Source: Clostridia bacterium (GTDB lineage: Bacteria > Bacillota > Clostridia > UMGS1883). Taken from it: a stretch of DNA of 15,986 bases. Positions 7,026-14,761 of this stretch are shown piece by piece (positions within the stretch are counted from its first letter, which is position 1; each line of letters opens with the position of its first letter). The DNA is taken from positions 1 through 15,986 of the forward strand of contig JAJQCX010000032.1 in NCBI GenBank assembly GCA_021202495.1, read 5' to 3'. The notes under the pieces were generated by a model that saw only the letters and a list, made by a program, of their open reading frames with translations, did not search any database and was not told the origin of the DNA. Both the position numbers and the translations under genes were made by a program.

Positions 7026-8012
7026 ATGAAAGGAATTATGAAAAAAGGTACCGTGGCAAAAAAACGATTTTGCGCGGTCGTACTGTTCGCGATGCTGCTG
7101 ACAGATCTTTTCAGCGGCGCGACGATGAAGGAATCCGCAACCGTGATTGTTCGTTACAACGGGGAGGAAACCGTTTATGAAACATATGCCAAAACAGCGG
7201 GCGATTTTACGGCTATTGAGGAAATCGCGATCAAGGATAACGATAAAGTGAGCTTTGACGATGACACCGAGATAATCGACGGTATGCTTTTGGAGATTGA
7301 CACGGCAAAGTATGTGACGGTGTATGACAACGGAGAGTCATACGGGGCGATAACGTATGCGTATGTTGTGGAGGATGTGCTCGTCGATTTTGAAAGACCG
7401 CTTGACGATGCGGACAAAGTGTTCCCGAAAAGGGGCACGGCTGTCTATGACGGAATGGAGATAACAGTTTCCCGCGCGGCGTGCGTATATTTCACAAACG
7501 ACGGTGTTTCGGACAGCTATTATACTTATCAAAGAACCGTGGGCAGCTTTTTGACTGAGGTCGGCGTTTCAGTTGATTCGCAGACAATTGTTTCGCCGAG
7601 CGAGGACACTCTTATCACAAGCGGTATGCAAATTACCGTTACGACGGTAAAACCGGCGTCGGCGTCGGGCTCTCAGATAAGCTTTGACATTGATTTGTCA
7701 AACGCGAGAGTGATAACCTGCGAGGCGACGGCGTACACATCATCCGAAGATGAAACATGGCCCTATTCGAGCGGAATAACGGCAACCGGTGTGCCGTTTC
7801 AGGTTGGCGTTGTGGCGGTTGACCCCGACGTTATACCGCTGAAATCGAAGCTATATATTGAAACCGAGGACGGAAGCTACGTCTACGGATACTGCGTCGC
7901 GGATGATACGGGCGGCGCGATAAAGGGAAATAAGGTTGACTTGGCAATGAACACAAAGGAAGAATGCTTTGACTTTGGAAGAAGAACCGTTAAGGTATAT
8001 ATTCTTTCTTAA
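7026..8012 (+). CDS. Secreted 3D-domain cell-wall protein (YabE/YocH-like)
   Basis: A 328-residue exported protein likely to act on peptidoglycan. A basic N-terminus and hydrophobic segment (about 12-32) form a signal peptide or membrane anchor. Three ubiquitin-like DUF348-type repeats follow (about 38-93, 95-150, 152-208), recognisable by the V-x-V-x-x-N/D-G opening and the G-M-x-(I/L)-x-(I/V) closing strand. The C-terminal 3D domain (about 228-327) has its three aspartates at D266 (VDP), D294 (DDTGG) and D305 (VDLA), the MltA-like double-psi barrel of lytic transglycosylases. No clear G5 domain is present, unlike YabE and RpfB. The ATG at 7026 follows GAGG by eight bases. It is transcribed alone, from a consensus promoter through a structured leader, and ends at a strong terminator. 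The hydrolytic activity is inferred from the family. Confidence 0.9.
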   Translation: MKGIMKKGTVAKKRFCAVVLFAMLLTDLFSGATMKESATVIVRYNGEETVYETYAKTAGDFTAIEEIAIKDNDKVSFDDDTEIIDGMLLEIDTAKYVTVYDNGESYGAITYAYVVEDVLVDFERPLDDADKVFPKRGTAVYDGMEITVSRAACVYFTNDGVSDSYYTYQRTVGSFLTEVGVSVDSQTIVSPSEDTLITSGMQITVTTVKPASASGSQISFDIDLSNARVITCEATAYTSSEDETWPYSSGITATGVPFQVGVVAVDPDVIPLKSKLYIETEDGSYVYGYCVADDTGGAIKGNKVDLAMNTKEECFDFGRRTVKVYILS

Positions 8013-8040
8013 AATTTAAAAATTTAATATTGAACGAACG

Positions 8041-8080
8041 CCGCCGCGGAGGATTGAAAAATCTTTCGCGGCGGTTTTTT
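8041..8080 (+). terminator. Strong intrinsic terminator after the 3D-domain gene
   Basis: CCGCCGCG (8041-8048) and CGCGGCGG (8067-8074) form an 8-bp all-GC stem, followed at once by TTTTTT (8075-8080). It lies 28 bases after the stop codon. Confidence 0.92.
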
Positions 8081-8140
8081 ATGTGCGAAAACAAGAAAAA
8101 AGCAATATTTTTTTCGAGTTGTTTATGATAGAATGTTGGT

Positions 8141-8239
8141 ATGTTGAAATTTGATGAAATGTTTGCCGAAAAGGACGCGGGTATTGAAAAGTGCGGTGGT
8201 AGACCGCGGGCGGGGACGAGCCCCGCCCCTACAACGTAG
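8141..8239 (+). other. Short frame running into a repeat, probable gene remnant or chance
   Basis: An ATG frame of 32 codons reads MLKFDEMFAEKDAGIEK and then enters the GC-rich repeat, whose translation (GRPRAGTSPAPTT) is set by the repeat. No ribosome binding site precedes it. The first 17 residues could be the start of a gene cut by repeat insertion. The rest of 8081-8192 shows no promoter or gene I can support. Confidence 0.2.
8193..8235. repeat. GC-rich palindromic intergenic repeat, copy 1
   Basis: GCGGTGG is followed by a near-perfect palindrome: GGGCGGGG and CCCCGCCC around ACGAG, ending in CTACAAC. The segment 8206-8235 is identical to 14558-14587, and a degenerate form is at 8286-8319. 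Several copies in non-coding DNA, each with hairpin potential, mark it as a dispersed element of the genome. Confidence 0.85.
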
Positions 8240-8265
8240 ATAGCGAGAAAATCGCATAATGTGGG

Positions 8266-8340
8266 CTGATTTTTAGTTGGGTGGCAGACCGCGGCGGGGG
8301 ATAAACCCCCGCCCGTAGACCCGCGACAGCGAAAAATCAG
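8266..8340. repeat. MITE-like element containing palindromic repeat copy 2
   Basis: A perfect 9-bp inverted repeat, CTGATTTTT (8266-8274) and AAAAATCAG (8332-8340), encloses a GC-rich palindrome GGCGGGGG/CCCCCGCC (8292-8312 region) preceded by AGACCGC. The 75-bp size, terminal inverted repeats and lack of coding content resemble a miniature element. No target-site duplication is evident. Confidence 0.5.
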
Positions 8341-8389
8341 TCTTTTGGGGTGAATAACGGTATTATATCGGAAGAAGGGCGGAGGAGAT

Positions 8390-10966
8390 ATGAGGGAGCG
8401 CACGGATATGACGGGGCTCAGGCGGGAGCAAGTGATTGAAAGCCGGAAAAAATACGGCGGAAACGAGGATGAGCAGAGAAACGGAATTTCGGTCGGGGAT
8501 TGTGTGCGCAGAGCGTTTGTCAATCCCTTTTCCGTAATTCTGTTTGTGCTGGCGGTTATTTCGCTTATCACAAGCTTTTTGCGTCGTGAAGGGTACGGAC
8601 AGGGTTTTTCGTCGGTTATTATCATGGCAGTTATGCTGCTTTTGAGCGGCGTTGTGCGGCTTTCGCGCGAGCTTAAGGCAAAGCGCGTTGCGGATAGATT
8701 GAGTAAGCTTACCGAAGCAACCGTTTCGGTTTGCAGAGACGGCATTTGGCAGGAGATACCATCCAAAGATTTGGTTGTCGGTGATTTGGTTTGCATGGAG
8801 GCGGGAGAGAGAGTTCCGGCTGACATTGAGCTCGTTGACGCGGAGAATTTATTTGTATCGCAATCGGTGATAACGGGCGAAAGCGGAAGCTTTGAAAAAA
8901 AGGCGCAGATGCCCGAAAAAAGGTCGAAGAAGGTCGGAGATTACACGAATGTTCTTTTTCAGGGCACGACAATTACCGGAGGCTGTGGGTTGGGATTTGT
9001 TAAAGCTGTCGGGGCGAGCACGGTTTACGGCGGGCTGAACGTTGAGCGAGACGGGCAAAGAAGGGAGTTTGACCGCGGTTCAGCCTCGATTGCGCGGGTG
9101 CTAATTAAATTCATGGCGGTTTTGACGCCGATTGTTTTTATTGCCTGCGGAATCACAAAGGGGAATTGGGTTGAGGCATTCTTGTTCGCGCTGTCGGTGG
9201 CGGTCGGATTGACGCCCGAAATGCTGCCGATGGTGGTAAACGCGTGTCTTGTGAAGGGCAGCTTTGAGATGAGCCGCAAGAGAACGGTTGTAAAAAACAT
9301 CGACGCCATGCAGGTTTTGGGCGAAACGGACGTGCTGTGCGTTGACAAAACGGGGACGCTGACAGAGGATACAATAACGCTGGAATATTACATGGACGTT
9401 TTGGGCAACGAAAGTCAAAAAGTGCTTGATTACGCGTTTTTAAACAGCTTCTATCACAGCGGGGTTGACAATCACATTGATGAGGCGGTTTTAAAATGCG
9501 GCGATATGCCAAAATTAAAAAAGCATTTTGAGGAGCTTTTGCGCGGAAACGCTCTTTTGGGCGAGCAGCCGTTTGACTATGAGCACAAATATGTCGGCGT
9601 GCTGCTTAAAGGCGGTGAGGGAAACATTCATATTATAAAAGGCAGCGTGGAAAACGTGGTGTCAAAATGCTGCTTTGTCGAATATCGCGGAAAAGCGGAG
9701 CCGATTACGGAGGACATAAACGAGAGCGTTCACGCGGTTGTGGACGATTTGACGGAGGACGGAATGAAAGTCGTTGCCGTCGCGTATAAAAGCACGGAGG
9801 CGGAAACGCTTGGCGAAGATGCAAGCGATTTTACGCTTTTGGGTTACCTTGCGTTTTTTGACGCGCCGAAAAAAAGCGCGGCGGAGGCGATTGAGCGCTT
9901 AAAAAAGCTGAAGGTTGACGTTCGCGTGCTGACGGGAGACGATGTGAATACAACTGTCTCCATATGCTCGCGGCTTGGGATTGAAACGGAATTTGTTATG
10001 ACGGGGGCGGAGATGGAAAAAACGGACGAAAACGAGCTGCCGCTGATCATTGAAAAAACGAAGGTTTTTGCCGAGCTGACGCCGAGGCAAAAGGCGGAGA
10101 TAATCGAGATTTTGCAGAAAAACGGGCATTGTGTGGGATTTATGGGCGACGGAATGAACGATTTGCCGGCGGAGATGAAGGCGAATGTGGCAATTTCGGT
10201 CGATACCGCCGCGGACGCGGTGAAGGAATGTGCGGACATAATTTTGCTTGAAAAGGATTTGAACGTGTTAGAGAACGGCATAATCGAGGGGCGCAGGGCG
10301 TTCGCGAACATGACAAAGTATATTAAGATTACGGCGTCGTCCAATTTCGGCAACATATGCGCGGTGGTTGCGGCAAGCATATTTTTGCCGTTTTTACCTA
10401 TGACGTCGCTGCAGTTACTGCTTTTGAATTTATTGTACGACATTTTGTGCTTAATTCTTCCGTGGGACAATGTGGATTTGGAGCAGCTTGAAAAGCCGAT
10501 AAGCCGGAACGGGAAAAACCTGGGGCGCTTTATGCTGCGATTTGGACCGATAAGCTCCGTCTTTGACATGTTGACATTTGCGTTTTTGTTTTTCGTGCTG
10601 TGTCCCAAAGTTTGCGGAGGCGGATTTTCGCAGTTGGGGGATGCGGCGCAGCTTAAATTTATAACTCTCTTTCACACGGGATGGTTTTTGGAGTCAATGT
10701 GGACGCAGGTCATGATTTTGCATCTTTTGCGCACTCCGAAAATTCCGTTTGCGCAAAGCAGACCTTCGCACCCGGTCTTTTGGGTGACGATTGCGGGCAT
10801 TTTGCTCTTTCCGGTCTTTACGGTTACGCCGATAGGTCATTTTATGGGCTTGACGGCGCTTCCTGTGCGGTATTATCTGTTTCTCGTCTGCGATGTTATG
10901 GGTTATCTCTTTTTTGTCAGCATCGCAAAAAACATTTATTTCAAGAAAAATAAGGAATTGTTATAG
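8390..10966 (+). CDS. MgtA/MgtB-type P-type ATPase (P3B), divergent paralogue
   Basis: An 858-residue membrane ATPase of the magnesium-importing type. Motifs: actuator TGES (162-165), M4 GLTPEMLP (273-280), phosphorylation site DKTGT with D319, nucleotide-domain IIKGSVE (415-421), TGDD (515-518) and GDGMND (586-591). Membrane pairs lie at about 42-62/72-90 and 240-285, with the remaining helices after 650. M6 keeps the family's N-x-x-Y-D and PWDNVD. It is about 65 residues shorter than the neighbouring paralogue, mainly at the N-terminus. The hinge region reads GDGMNDLPAEMKANVA rather than the usual GDGINDAPALKAADVG, an unusual divergence beside intact catalytic aspartates. The start ATG follows GGAGG by four bases. 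It ends in TAG and is followed 12 bases later by a small regulator, probably in one operon. The substrate is probably Mg2+, though another divalent ion cannot be excluded. Confidence 0.93.
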   Translation: MRERTDMTGLRREQVIESRKKYGGNEDEQRNGISVGDCVRRAFVNPFSVILFVLAVISLITSFLRREGYGQGFSSVIIMAVMLLLSGVVRLSRELKAKRVADRLSKLTEATVSVCRDGIWQEIPSKDLVVGDLVCMEAGERVPADIELVDAENLFVSQSVITGESGSFEKKAQMPEKRSKKVGDYTNVLFQGTTITGGCGLGFVKAVGASTVYGGLNVERDGQRREFDRGSASIARVLIKFMAVLTPIVFIACGITKGNWVEAFLFALSVAVGLTPEMLPMVVNACLVKGSFEMSRKRTVVKNIDAMQVLGETDVLCVDKTGTLTEDTITLEYYMDVLGNESQKVLDYAFLNSFYHSGVDNHIDEAVLKCGDMPKLKKHFEELLRGNALLGEQPFDYEHKYVGVLLKGGEGNIHIIKGSVENVVSKCCFVEYRGKAEPITEDINESVHAVVDDLTEDGMKVVAVAYKSTEAETLGEDASDFTLLGYLAFFDAPKKSAAEAIERLKKLKVDVRVLTGDDVNTTVSICSRLGIETEFVMTGAEMEKTDENELPLIIEKTKVFAELTPRQKAEIIEILQKNGHCVGFMGDGMNDLPAEMKANVAISVDTAADAVKECADIILLEKDLNVLENGIIEGRRAFANMTKYIKITASSNFGNICAVVAASIFLPFLPMTSLQLLLLNLLYDILCLILPWDNVDLEQLEKPISRNGKNLGRFMLRFGPISSVFDMLTFAFLFFVLCPKVCGGGFSQLGDAAQLKFITLFHTGWFLESMWTQVMILHLLRTPKIPFAQSRPSHPVFWVTIAGILLFPVFTVTPIGHFMGLTALPVRYYLFLVCDVMGYLFFVSIAKNIYFKKNKELL

Positions 10967-10978
10967 GGGGTGCGGCTG

Positions 10979-11473
10979 ATGAATAAAAAGATTGCTTTTG
11001 TGGATTTGGATATATCCGCGGCAGATTGGCTTTCGGAAAAATTAAGAGCCGCGCCCGCCGATTTAAAAGCTGCGGGAGAATTGGCGGCGGTGCTCTCCGA
11101 GCTTGCGGGCGGCGGAATCGGGGGAGTGATGATTGAGCTCGGCGAAGGAGGCGCGGCGAATAATCCGGCTGAGATTGTGTGCGGCGATCTTCACATATTT
11201 CCGATGACACGGAGGGTGACGCGCGAAGGAGAGGAGATAATTTTAACGCCGAAGGAATTTGAAATTTTGCTCTTTCTTGCAAGAAACCGAGGGGAGGTTT
11301 TCACAAAAGAACAGATTTATCAGGCGGTGTGGGATGCGGAATATTTGATGGACGACAGCAACATTATGGCGTTTATCCGCAAATTGAGGAAAAAAATAGA
11401 GCCGCACCCGGACAGCCCGGAATACATACTGACAATTTGGGGAATCGGGTACAAATTCAACGACAAAATATGA
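10979..11473 (+). CDS. OmpR-type winged-helix regulator with a vestigial receiver
   Basis: A 164-residue DNA-binding protein. The C-terminal part (about 65-162) is a full OmpR/PhoB winged helix: TPKEFEILLFLARN, then F-T-K-E-Q-I-Y-x-x-V-W, the recognition helix SNIMAFIRKLRKKIE, and the GIGYKF hairpin. The N-terminal about 60 residues start like a receiver (KKIAFVDLD) but are only half the usual length. They have no recognisable phospho-acceptor aspartate, threonine or lysine switch, so phosphorylation control is unlikely. ATG 10979 is chosen over the in-frame GTG at 10970 because AGGGGG (10965-10970) is correctly spaced for it. No kinase is adjacent. Its place between two MgtA-type ATPases suggests it controls them, perhaps in response to ion status; that is inference. 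A terminator follows. Confidence 0.88.
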   Translation: MNKKIAFVDLDISAADWLSEKLRAAPADLKAAGELAAVLSELAGGGIGGVMIELGEGGAANNPAEIVCGDLHIFPMTRRVTREGEEIILTPKEFEILLFLARNRGEVFTKEQIYQAVWDAEYLMDDSNIMAFIRKLRKKIEPHPDSPEYILTIWGIGYKFNDKI

Positions 11474-11479
11474 ACAAAA

Positions 11480-11529
11480 GGCAAGGAAATCGCAAGGGTT
11501 CGGATATGTGATTTTCCTTGCCGTTTTTG
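11480..11529 (+). terminator. Terminator between the regulator and the second ATPase
   Basis: GGCAAGGAAA (11480-11489) pairs with TTTCCTTGCC (11513-11522) over 10 bp, followed by GTTTTTGT. It would end the first ATPase-regulator transcript. Because it also precedes the second ATPase by only 40 bases, partial readthrough or attenuation is possible. Confidence 0.8.
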
Positions 11530-11535
11530 TATAAT
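11530..11535 (+). promoter_or_regulatory. Possible -10 element for the second ATPase
   Basis: A perfect TATAAT lies just after the terminator T-run and 33 bases before the start codon. No good -35 is found; the hexamer 17 bases upstream (TGTGAT, 11507-11512) is poor and lies inside the terminator hairpin. Activator-dependent use is possible. Confidence 0.35.
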
Positions 11536-11568
11536 CAAATCAAATCCGATAAAGGGGAGGTAATTTCG

Positions 11569-14340
11569 ATGAAAAGAAACGAGAAGGTAAACCGCGGAAG
11601 GCTGCACAAAATGACGCAGAGGGCTGTTATTTATGATGAAAGGCTCCAACGCATCGCGTTTGCGGCGACAAATCCGACGGGGACGGTTTTAAAAATGCTA
11701 AAGAGCGCGCTGAGCGGGCTCAGCGAGGATGAGGCTGCCGAAAGCCGCGCGGTGAACGGGGCAAACAAGATTACGAAGGGAAAAAGAAAGTCGCTTGCGG
11801 AAAAGATTTTGGGTGCGTTTATCAATCCCTTTACGGCGATACTGCTTTGCCTTGCGATTGTTTCCGCCGTGACGGACATGCTCTTTCCGCATTTTGGGCT
11901 GTTTGGCTGCGAGGCGGAGGATTTTAACCCCGTAACGGTCGTTATTATTTTGACGATGGTGACAATTTCGGGCGTTTTGCGCTTTGTGCAGGAGTCGCGA
12001 AGCGGAAGCGCGGCGGAAAAACTGCTCGCGATGATTACGACTACATGCACGGTTACGCGAAAGGGTGCGCCTAAGACGGAGACGGCGCTTGAAGATGTTG
12101 TAGTCGGCGACATCGTACATCTTTCGGCGGGGGACATGATACCCGCCGATGTGAGAATTTTGGAGGCGAAAGACTTGTTTGTCAGTCAGGCAAGCCTCAC
12201 GGGAGAAAGCGATCCGATTGAAAAAACGGCGTTCGTTAGCAAAAAAGAGGAGAATGTGACGGATTACGCCAATATCGCCTTTATGGGAAGCAGCGTGATT
12301 TCGGGCAGCGCGACGGCTGTCGCGGTCTCGGTCGGCGACAATACGATTTTCGGCTCAATGGCGTCCTCACTTTCTGAGGAGGCTGTGGAAACGGGATTTA
12401 CAAAGGGCGTGAACGCCGTTTCGTGGGTATTGATAAGGTTCATGCTTGTCATGGTGCCGATTGTGTTTGTGATAAACGGCTTGACAAAGGGCGATTGGCT
12501 GTCGGCGTTTTTGTTCGCCGTTTCGATTGCGGTCGGGCTGACGCCCGAAATGCTGCCGATGATTGTTACGACGTGCCTTGCAAAGGGCGCGGTTTCGATG
12601 AGCAAAAAGCGGACGATTGTGAAAAATTTAAATTCTATTCAAAATTTCGGCTCGATTGACATTCTCTGCACGGACAAAACGGGCACGCTGACGCGGGACA
12701 AGGTCGTCTTGGAATATCATTTGAACGTGAACGGTGAGGAGGACAGCCGTGTTTTGCGCCACGCGTATTTGAACAGCTATTTTCAGACGGGCTACAAAAA
12801 CCTGATGGATATTGCAATCATACAAAAGACGGAAGAGGAGGAGCGCAGCAATCCTTCATTGACGGATTTGTCGGAAAATTACGTGAAGGTCGATGAAATA
12901 CCTTTTGACTTTACGCGCCGCCGTCTGAGCGTTGTGGTGCAGGATAAAAACGGCAAGACGCAGATGATTACAAAGGGCGCGGTGGAGGAAATGCTTGCGG
13001 TTTGCACGTTTGCCGAAATTGACGGCGAGGTAAAGATGCTTGACGGCGAGGTGCGCAAAAGAATTTTGAAAACGGCGGACGAGCTCAACGAAAAGGGCTT
13101 TCGCGTTTTGTGCGTCGCGCACAAGACAAATCCGTCCTCCGTCGGCGTCTTCGGCGCGGAGGACGAGAGGAAAATGGTGTTGATCGGCTATCTTGCCTTT
13201 CTTGACCCGCCGAAGGAAAGTGCGGCGGATGCGATAAAAGCATTGGCGGCGCACGGCGTACACACAAAAATACTGACCGGAGACAACGAAAAGATGACGC
13301 GTACAATATGCGCGGAGGTGGGAATCAAGGTTCGTAATATGCTGTTGGGCTCCGATTTGGAGGGCATGAGCGAAGCCGAGCTTGCAAAAAGAGCCGAAAC
13401 GACGGACATTTTCGCAAAGCTGACGCCCGAACAAAAAAAGCGCATCGTAACGGTTTTACGCGAAAAGGGGCACAGCGTCGGCTTTATGGGCGACGGCATA
13501 AACGACGCGGCGGCGATGAAGGCGGCGGACGTCGGAATTTCCGTCGATACGGCGGTCGATGTGGCAAAGGAATCGGCTGACATTATCCTTTTGGAAAAGG
13601 ATTTGACGGTGCTGGAGGAGGGCATAATCGAGGGGCGCAAGACATATGCGAACATGATTAAATACATAAAAATGACGGCGTCCTCAAACTTCGGCAACAT
13701 GTTTTCGGTGCTGGCGGCGTCGGCGCTGCTGCCGTTTTTGCCGATGATGAGCATACATTTGATTTTGCTCAACCTCATTTACGACCTCAGCTGCACGGCT
13801 ATTCCGTGGGACAACGTGGACGAGGAATTTATAAAAGAGCCGCGAAAGTGGGACGCTTCGGGCGTGGGCAGTTTTATGGTGTGGATTGGTCCCGCAAGCT
13901 CGGTATTTGACTTTCTGACATATATTTTTATGTATTTTGTTTTCTGCCCCATATTTGTTTCGGGAGGAGTGCTCTATAACGACCTTGCGGCGCATTTTGA
14001 CGGAGCGGAGCTTGAAAGCATGCAGCTTCAATACACGGCTATGTTTCAGGCGGGCTGGTTTGTCGAATCGATGTGGAGCCAAACGCTTGTCATTCACATG
14101 ATTCGCACGCCGAAGCTGCCGTTTATCCAAAGCCGCGCGTCGTCCTCGGTGACGCTTGTGACAATGGCGGGCATTGCCGCGGTGACAATAATCCCGTTCA
14201 CGCCGCTCGGCGCACTGCTCGGATTTGCGGCGCTCCCGATGAGCTATTTTGCGTATTTGATTTGCTGCATTTTGCTATATATGCTCCTTGCGACGGGGCT
14301 GAAGAAGGCGTATATTCATCATTATGGGGAGTTGCTTTAA
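11569..14340 (+). CDS. mgtA: Magnesium-transporting P-type ATPase, MgtA/MgtB family
   Basis: A 923-residue P3B ATPase expected to import Mg2+ at the cytoplasmic membrane. In order: basic N-terminal extension (1-40), cation-ATPase N domain, first membrane pair (about 83-104 and 120-138), actuator TGES (211-214), M3/M4 with GLTPEMLP (323-330), phosphorylation motif DKTGT with D369, nucleotide-domain ITKGAVEE, TGDNE, the canonical GDGINDA hinge, and C-terminal helices with LLNLIYD and PWDNVDEEF in M6. Length and motifs match MgtA of enterobacteria closely. ATG 11569 has an excellent AAAGGGGAGG eight bases upstream; the longer frame back to 11518 overlaps the terminator and is rejected. It is clearly paralogous to the ATPase at 8390-10966 and the more canonical of the two. 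No known magnesium riboswitch is visible upstream; the leader is very short. The symbol reflects family, not proven function. Confidence 0.95.
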   Translation: MKRNEKVNRGRLHKMTQRAVIYDERLQRIAFAATNPTGTVLKMLKSALSGLSEDEAAESRAVNGANKITKGKRKSLAEKILGAFINPFTAILLCLAIVSAVTDMLFPHFGLFGCEAEDFNPVTVVIILTMVTISGVLRFVQESRSGSAAEKLLAMITTTCTVTRKGAPKTETALEDVVVGDIVHLSAGDMIPADVRILEAKDLFVSQASLTGESDPIEKTAFVSKKEENVTDYANIAFMGSSVISGSATAVAVSVGDNTIFGSMASSLSEEAVETGFTKGVNAVSWVLIRFMLVMVPIVFVINGLTKGDWLSAFLFAVSIAVGLTPEMLPMIVTTCLAKGAVSMSKKRTIVKNLNSIQNFGSIDILCTDKTGTLTRDKVVLEYHLNVNGEEDSRVLRHAYLNSYFQTGYKNLMDIAIIQKTEEEERSNPSLTDLSENYVKVDEIPFDFTRRRLSVVVQDKNGKTQMITKGAVEEMLAVCTFAEIDGEVKMLDGEVRKRILKTADELNEKGFRVLCVAHKTNPSSVGVFGAEDERKMVLIGYLAFLDPPKESAADAIKALAAHGVHTKILTGDNEKMTRTICAEVGIKVRNMLLGSDLEGMSEAELAKRAETTDIFAKLTPEQKKRIVTVLREKGHSVGFMGDGINDAAAMKAADVGISVDTAVDVAKESADIILLEKDLTVLEEGIIEGRKTYANMIKYIKMTASSNFGNMFSVLAASALLPFLPMMSIHLILLNLIYDLSCTAIPWDNVDEEFIKEPRKWDASGVGSFMVWIGPASSVFDFLTYIFMYFVFCPIFVSGGVLYNDLAAHFDGAELESMQLQYTAMFQAGWFVESMWSQTLVIHMIRTPKLPFIQSRASSSVTLVTMAGIAAVTIIPFTPLGALLGFAALPMSYFAYLICCILLYMLLATGLKKAYIHHYGELL

Positions 14341-14377
14341 GTGAAAAATTGATGTGAATGGGAAACGAAAAGGGCGT

Positions 14378-14561
14378 GGCAAGCGTGCCGCTTGAGCCTT
14401 ATTCGCGCGGCAGTACGGCGGGAATTTTACTGTGCGGTCGCGGTTTATAATGCGGCGGCAGACGCGGGCGGCAAGCGTGCCGCTTGAGGCTTATTCGCGC
14501 GGTAGGGTGGCGGGGGATTTTACTGTGCGGTCGCGGTTTATAATGCGGTGGGAAACTGCGG
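14378..14561. repeat. Two tandem copies of an about 92-bp intergenic repeat
   Basis: Copy A (14378-14469) and copy B (14470-14561) are about 85-90% identical by eye, with one base inserted in copy B. Each begins GGCAAGCGTGCCGCTTGA, a hairpin CAAGCG/CGCTTG with a TGC loop, continues through TTATTCGCGCGG and ATTTTACTGTGCGGTCGCGG, and ends in a GCGG-rich segment that resembles the lead-in of the GC-rich palindromic repeat. Non-coding. Confidence 0.85.
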
Positions 14562-14587
14562 GCGGGGACGAGCCCCGCCCCTACAAC
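14545..14587. repeat. GC-rich palindromic intergenic repeat, copy 3
   Basis: GCGGTGG followed by the palindrome GGGCGGGG/CCCCGCCC and CTACAAC. The segment 14558-14587 is identical to 8206-8235 and in the same orientation, so the two copies are direct repeats around the ATPase block. It is fused to the end of the 92-bp tandem repeat. Confidence 0.85.
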
Positions 14588-14611
14588 AGTAATTGTTAAT
14601 TTGGAGGTAGA

Positions 14612-14662
14612 ATGTTAAAAGACGCAGAACGTTGGGAGCGGCGGGGGAAGCAAATATCATAA
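14612..14662 (+). CDS. Possible 16-residue peptide gene
   Basis: ATG 14612 is preceded by TTGGAGG (14601-14607), as good a ribosome binding site as any in the window, and opens a frame encoding MLKDAERWERRGKQIS before TAA. A strong terminator follows 18 bases later. No promoter is obvious, so it could be translated from readthrough of the ATPase transcript. It may equally be the relic of a gene start truncated by the repeats. I recognise no family. Confidence 0.25.
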   Translation: MLKDAERWERRGKQIS

Positions 14663-14680
14663 GGAAATCATTGATTATTG

Positions 14681-14730
14681 CACGCGGGGAACGATTTTGT
14701 ATTATCAAAATTGTTCCCTGCGTGTTTTTG
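14681..14730 (+). terminator. Strong intrinsic terminator before rsmA
   Basis: A 19-base arm (14681-14699, starting CACGCGGGGAAC) pairs with 14706-14724 (ending CCCTGCGTG) around the loop TATTAT, with only G-T wobbles, then TTTTTG. It ends transcription from the second ATPase and insulates rsmA. Confidence 0.92.
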
Positions 14731-14731
14731 T

Positions 14732-14761
14732 TTGACAGGAGGGCGGGCGGTATGGTACAAT
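14732..14761 (+). promoter_or_regulatory. Sigma-A promoter of rsmA
   Basis: TTGACA (14732-14737), 18-base spacer, TACAAT (14756-14761), right after the terminator. The start site would be near 14768, giving a leader of about 26 bases that contains the GGAG ribosome binding site (14782-14785). Confidence 0.82.

Noticed and set aside
7990..8826. 278-codon - strand frame across the repeat region and the start of the first ATPase
   Set aside because: Its middle is translated palindromic repeat (VGAGLVPAR-type) and its ends are antisense to real genes and to a terminator.
9844..10608. 254-codon frame on the - strand within the first ATPase, and a similar one at 13188-13778 in the second
   Set aside because: Both lie opposite the same conserved P-domain region, so they reflect the conserved sense protein rather than a second gene.
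10970..10978. GTG start for the small regulator
   Set aside because: It would overlap the ribosome binding site AGGGGG itself; ATG 10979 is correctly spaced.
14378..14561. CRISPR-like repeats
   Set aside because: Only two long adjacent units, with no short repeat-spacer alternation and no cas genes.
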